Positions 61,926 to 64,000 of a stretch of DNA of 64,000 bases are shown here, piece by piece. Both the position numbers and the translations under genes were made by a program. How positions within the stretch are numbered: position 1 is the stretch's first letter; each line of letters starts with the position of its first letter. Location of the stretch: positions 13,317,838-13,381,837 of the forward strand of contig OU452236.1 of assembly GCA_911728455.2 (NCBI GenBank), written 5' to 3'. The notes beneath the pieces were generated by a model, which was not told the origin of the DNA, ran no database searches, and saw nothing but the letters and a program-made list of their open reading frames with translations. This DNA comes from Marthasterias glacialis. Taxonomy: Eukaryota; Echinodermata; Asteroidea; Forcipulatida; Asteriidae.

Positions 61926-63880
61926 TTGTTTTCACTCTGTTACAGCTTCGTGTACAAAAGTGCCATTAGACAGGCGTTTGAAGCGCATTCGGAGCAGCCC
62001 CGCTCCCTGGTGATTTCAAGGCGGAAGATGGCCCTGGCTGGCCAGGAAAACCAGATTTTCAGATGCAGGACTATGGCAGCTAACTGCAGGTACAAGAAAT
62101 TCCTCTCTAGCCCCATTATTTCTGGAGTTATTGGCCGTGGCGCTGCCCACTTCTTTTTTCGGCGTTTTTTTTTTTGCTGGCTTCGGTCCAGCACACATGT
62201 AGGGGCCTTGCCTATTGTTGACGTACACACAGCATGGCCGTATGCACTGGACATCCTCGGGGTGTCCTCTCTCCGCAGTCCCTGGCATCCTCCCTGTTAA
62301 TCCCGCATCCTCAAGACCGGCATTTTCGGAAAGCCCTTGAGCAGGGCCTTCCAACAGTGTCAGACTTGTCAGTTTCCCGCCAAGACTGTGGGAGATAGAG
62401 CCGTTGCTAAGTCTTGTTTTCACTCTGTTACAGCTTCGTGTACAAAAGTGCCATTAGACAGGCGTTTGAAGCGCATTCGGAGCAGCCCCGCTCCCTGGTG
62501 ATTTCAAGGCGGAAGATGGCCCTGGCTGGCAAAGAAAACCAGGTTTTCAGATGCAGGACTATGGCAGCTAACTGCAGGTACAAGAGATTTCTCTCTAGCC
62601 CCATTATTTCTGGAGTTATTGGCCGTGGCGCTGCCCATTTCTTTTTTCGGCGTGTTTTTTTTGCTGGCTTCGGTCCAGCACACATGTAGGGGCCTTGCCT
62701 ATTGTTGACGTACACACAGCATGGCCGTAGCACTGGACATCCTCGGGGTGTCCTCTCTCCGCGGTCCCTGGCATCCTCCCTGTTTATCCCGCATCCTCAA
62801 GACCGGCATTTTCGGAAAGCCCTTGAGCAGGGCTTTCCAACAGTGTCAGACTTGTCAGTTTCCCGCCAATACTTTGGGAGATAGAGCCGTTGCTAAGTCT
62901 TGTTTTCACTCTGTTACAGCTTCGTGTACAAAAGTGCCATTAGACAGGCGTTTGAAGCGCATTCGGAGCAGCCCCGCTCCCTAGTGATTTCAAGGCGGAA
63001 GATGGCCCTGGCTGGCCAAGAAAACCAGGTTTTCAGATGCAGGACTATGGCAGCTAACTGCAGGTACAAGAAATTTCTCTCTAGCCCCATTATTTCTGGA
63101 GCTATTGGCCGTGGCGCTGCCCACTTCTTTTTTCGGCGTGTTTTTTTTTTTTTGCTGGCTTCGGTCCAGCACACATGTAGGGGCCTTGCCTATTGTTGAC
63201 GTACACACAGCATGGCCGTATGCACTGGACATCCTCGGGGTGTCCTCTCTCCGCGGTCCCTGGCATCCTCCCTGTTTATCCCGCATCCTCAAGACCGGCA
63301 TTTTCGGAAAGCCCTTGAGAAGGGCTTTCCAACAGTGTCAGACTTGTCATTTTCCCGCCAATACTTTGGGAGATAGAGCCGTTGCTAAGTCTTGTTTTCA
63401 CTCTGTTACAGCTTCGTGTACAAAAGTGCCATTAGACAGGCGTTTGAAGCGCATTCGGAGCAGCCCCGCTCCCTGGTGATTTCAAGGCGGAAGATGGCCC
63501 TGGCTGGCCAGGAAAACCAAATTTTCAGATGCAGGACTATGGCAGCTAACTGCAGGTACAAGAAATTTCTCTCTAGCCCCATTATTTCTGGAGTTATTGG
63601 CCGTGGCGCTGCCCACTTCTTTTTTCGGCGTGTTTTTTTTTTTGCTGGCTTCGGTCCAGCACACATTTAGGGCCCTTGCCTATTGTTGACGTACACACAG
63701 CATGGCCGTAGCACTGGACATCCTCTGGGTGTCCTCTCTCCGCGGTCCCTGGCATCCTCCCTGTTTATCCTGCATCCTCAAGACCGGCATTTTCGGAAAG
63801 CCCTTGAGCAGGGCTTTCCAACAGTGTCAGACTTGTCAGTTTCCCGCCAATACTTTGGGAGATAGAGCCGTTGCTAAGTC
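61926..63880 (+). repeat. Right-end mixed units 127-130
   Basis: Anchors are 61926, 62414, 62900 and 63392. The 61,926 unit has AAATTCCTC, otherwise seen near 13.7, 14.2 and 16.1 kb, then GGGCCTTCC in the dyad and CAAGACTGTGGG. The 62,414 unit has GGCAAAGAAAACC, AAGAGATTT and an 8-T tract. The 62,900 unit is type C in front but ends with TTGAGAAGGG and TGTCATTTTCCC like 36,530. The 63,392 unit has ACACATTTAGGGCCC, shared with the 59,485 unit (59,753), and CCTCTGGGTG. Confidence 0.85.
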
Positions 63881-64000
63881 TTGTTTTCACTCTGTTACAG
63901 CTTCGTGTACAAAAGTGCCATTAGACAGGCGTTTGAAGCGCATTCGGAGCAGCCCCGCTCCCTGGTGATTTCAAGGCGGAAGATGGCCCTGGCTGGCCAA
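63881..64000 (+). repeat. Truncated satellite unit at right edge
   Basis: The window ends inside the exon-like block of another unit, after GGCTGGCCAA. The array continues rightward. Confidence 0.95.

Larger units (their letters stand above)
1..64000 (+). repeat. Tandem satellite array, ~489-bp unit, ~131 copies
   Basis: The whole window is head-to-tail copies of one unit. I anchored each unit on the TTG of the pyrimidine tract just upstream of TTACAG; anchors run from 343 to 63,881 with spacing of about 475 to 502 bp and a mean near 489. All copies share one orientation. Differences between copies are mostly single-base substitutions, one-base indels and T-tract length. No unique sequence or foreign insertion interrupts the array, and both window edges lie inside it, so its true length is unknown. 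The family is not one I recognise. A centromeric, pericentromeric or macrosatellite location is possible, but nothing in the window decides between them. Confidence 0.98.

Noticed and set aside
1-64000. CRISPR array
   Set aside because: The repeating unit is about 489 bp without short repeat/unique spacer alternation, and the whole unit is repeated.
1-64000. rRNA, tRNA or 5S gene cluster
   Set aside because: The unit length would suit a 5S-type tandem cluster, but no recognisable 5S, tRNA cloverleaf or internal A/B-box arrangement is present. GGCTTCGGTCC resembles a B box only loosely.

Overview
The window is one uninterrupted tandem satellite array. All 64,000 bases consist of head-to-tail copies of a single unit averaging about 489 bp. 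I placed 131 unit anchors, which give 130 complete anchor-to-anchor units plus a truncated unit at each edge. There are no inversions, no unique flanks, no inserted transposons, and no convincing protein-coding, tRNA or rRNA genes. The many short reading frames on both strands are the same few frames repeated once per unit. Their lengths are set by the unit and by a variable T-tract, not by coding constraint.

The organism is a eukaryote, most likely a vertebrate. The evidence is a long divergent satellite with nested higher-order structure and a variant spectrum rich in CG to TG/CA changes, as expected with CpG methylation. A plant is not excluded. I do not recognise the satellite family. The unit is about half G+C and keeps roughly 21 CpGs per copy, which is high for old methylated repeats.

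Each unit has the same layout: (1) a branch-point-like and pyrimidine-rich acceptor-like stretch; (2) a 144-bp exon-like block open in one frame and followed by a donor-like CAG|GTAC; (3) a T-tract of 7 to 18 T; (4) a subtype-diagnostic 3' block; (5) a C/T-rich stretch with three CATCCTC words; (6) a 25-bp perfect dyad; (7) an E2F-like TTTCCCGCC.

The array is a patchwork of local amplifications of different order: dimers (1.3-3.3, 5.2-8.7, 30.2-34.1 kb), a trimer of 1,464 bp (9.6-13.3 kb), a tetramer of 1,948 bp (14.5-18.4 kb), a near-exact ten-unit duplication of about 4.9 kb (20.4-30.2 kb), a second long duplication with period 4,881 bp (38.4-47.3 kb), and a tetramer domain of about 1,953 bp with expanded and contracted copies (46.8-61.9 kb). 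Mosaic units mark the joints. Several joints fall in or beside the T-tract. Rare variants shared across tens of kilobases indicate longer-range exchange.

Two observations merit most attention. One is the repeated symmetric exon-like module, which is probably a fossil or chance exon because several copies are broken. The other is the succession of repeat orders within one 64-kb stretch, which records how the array has been rearranged.
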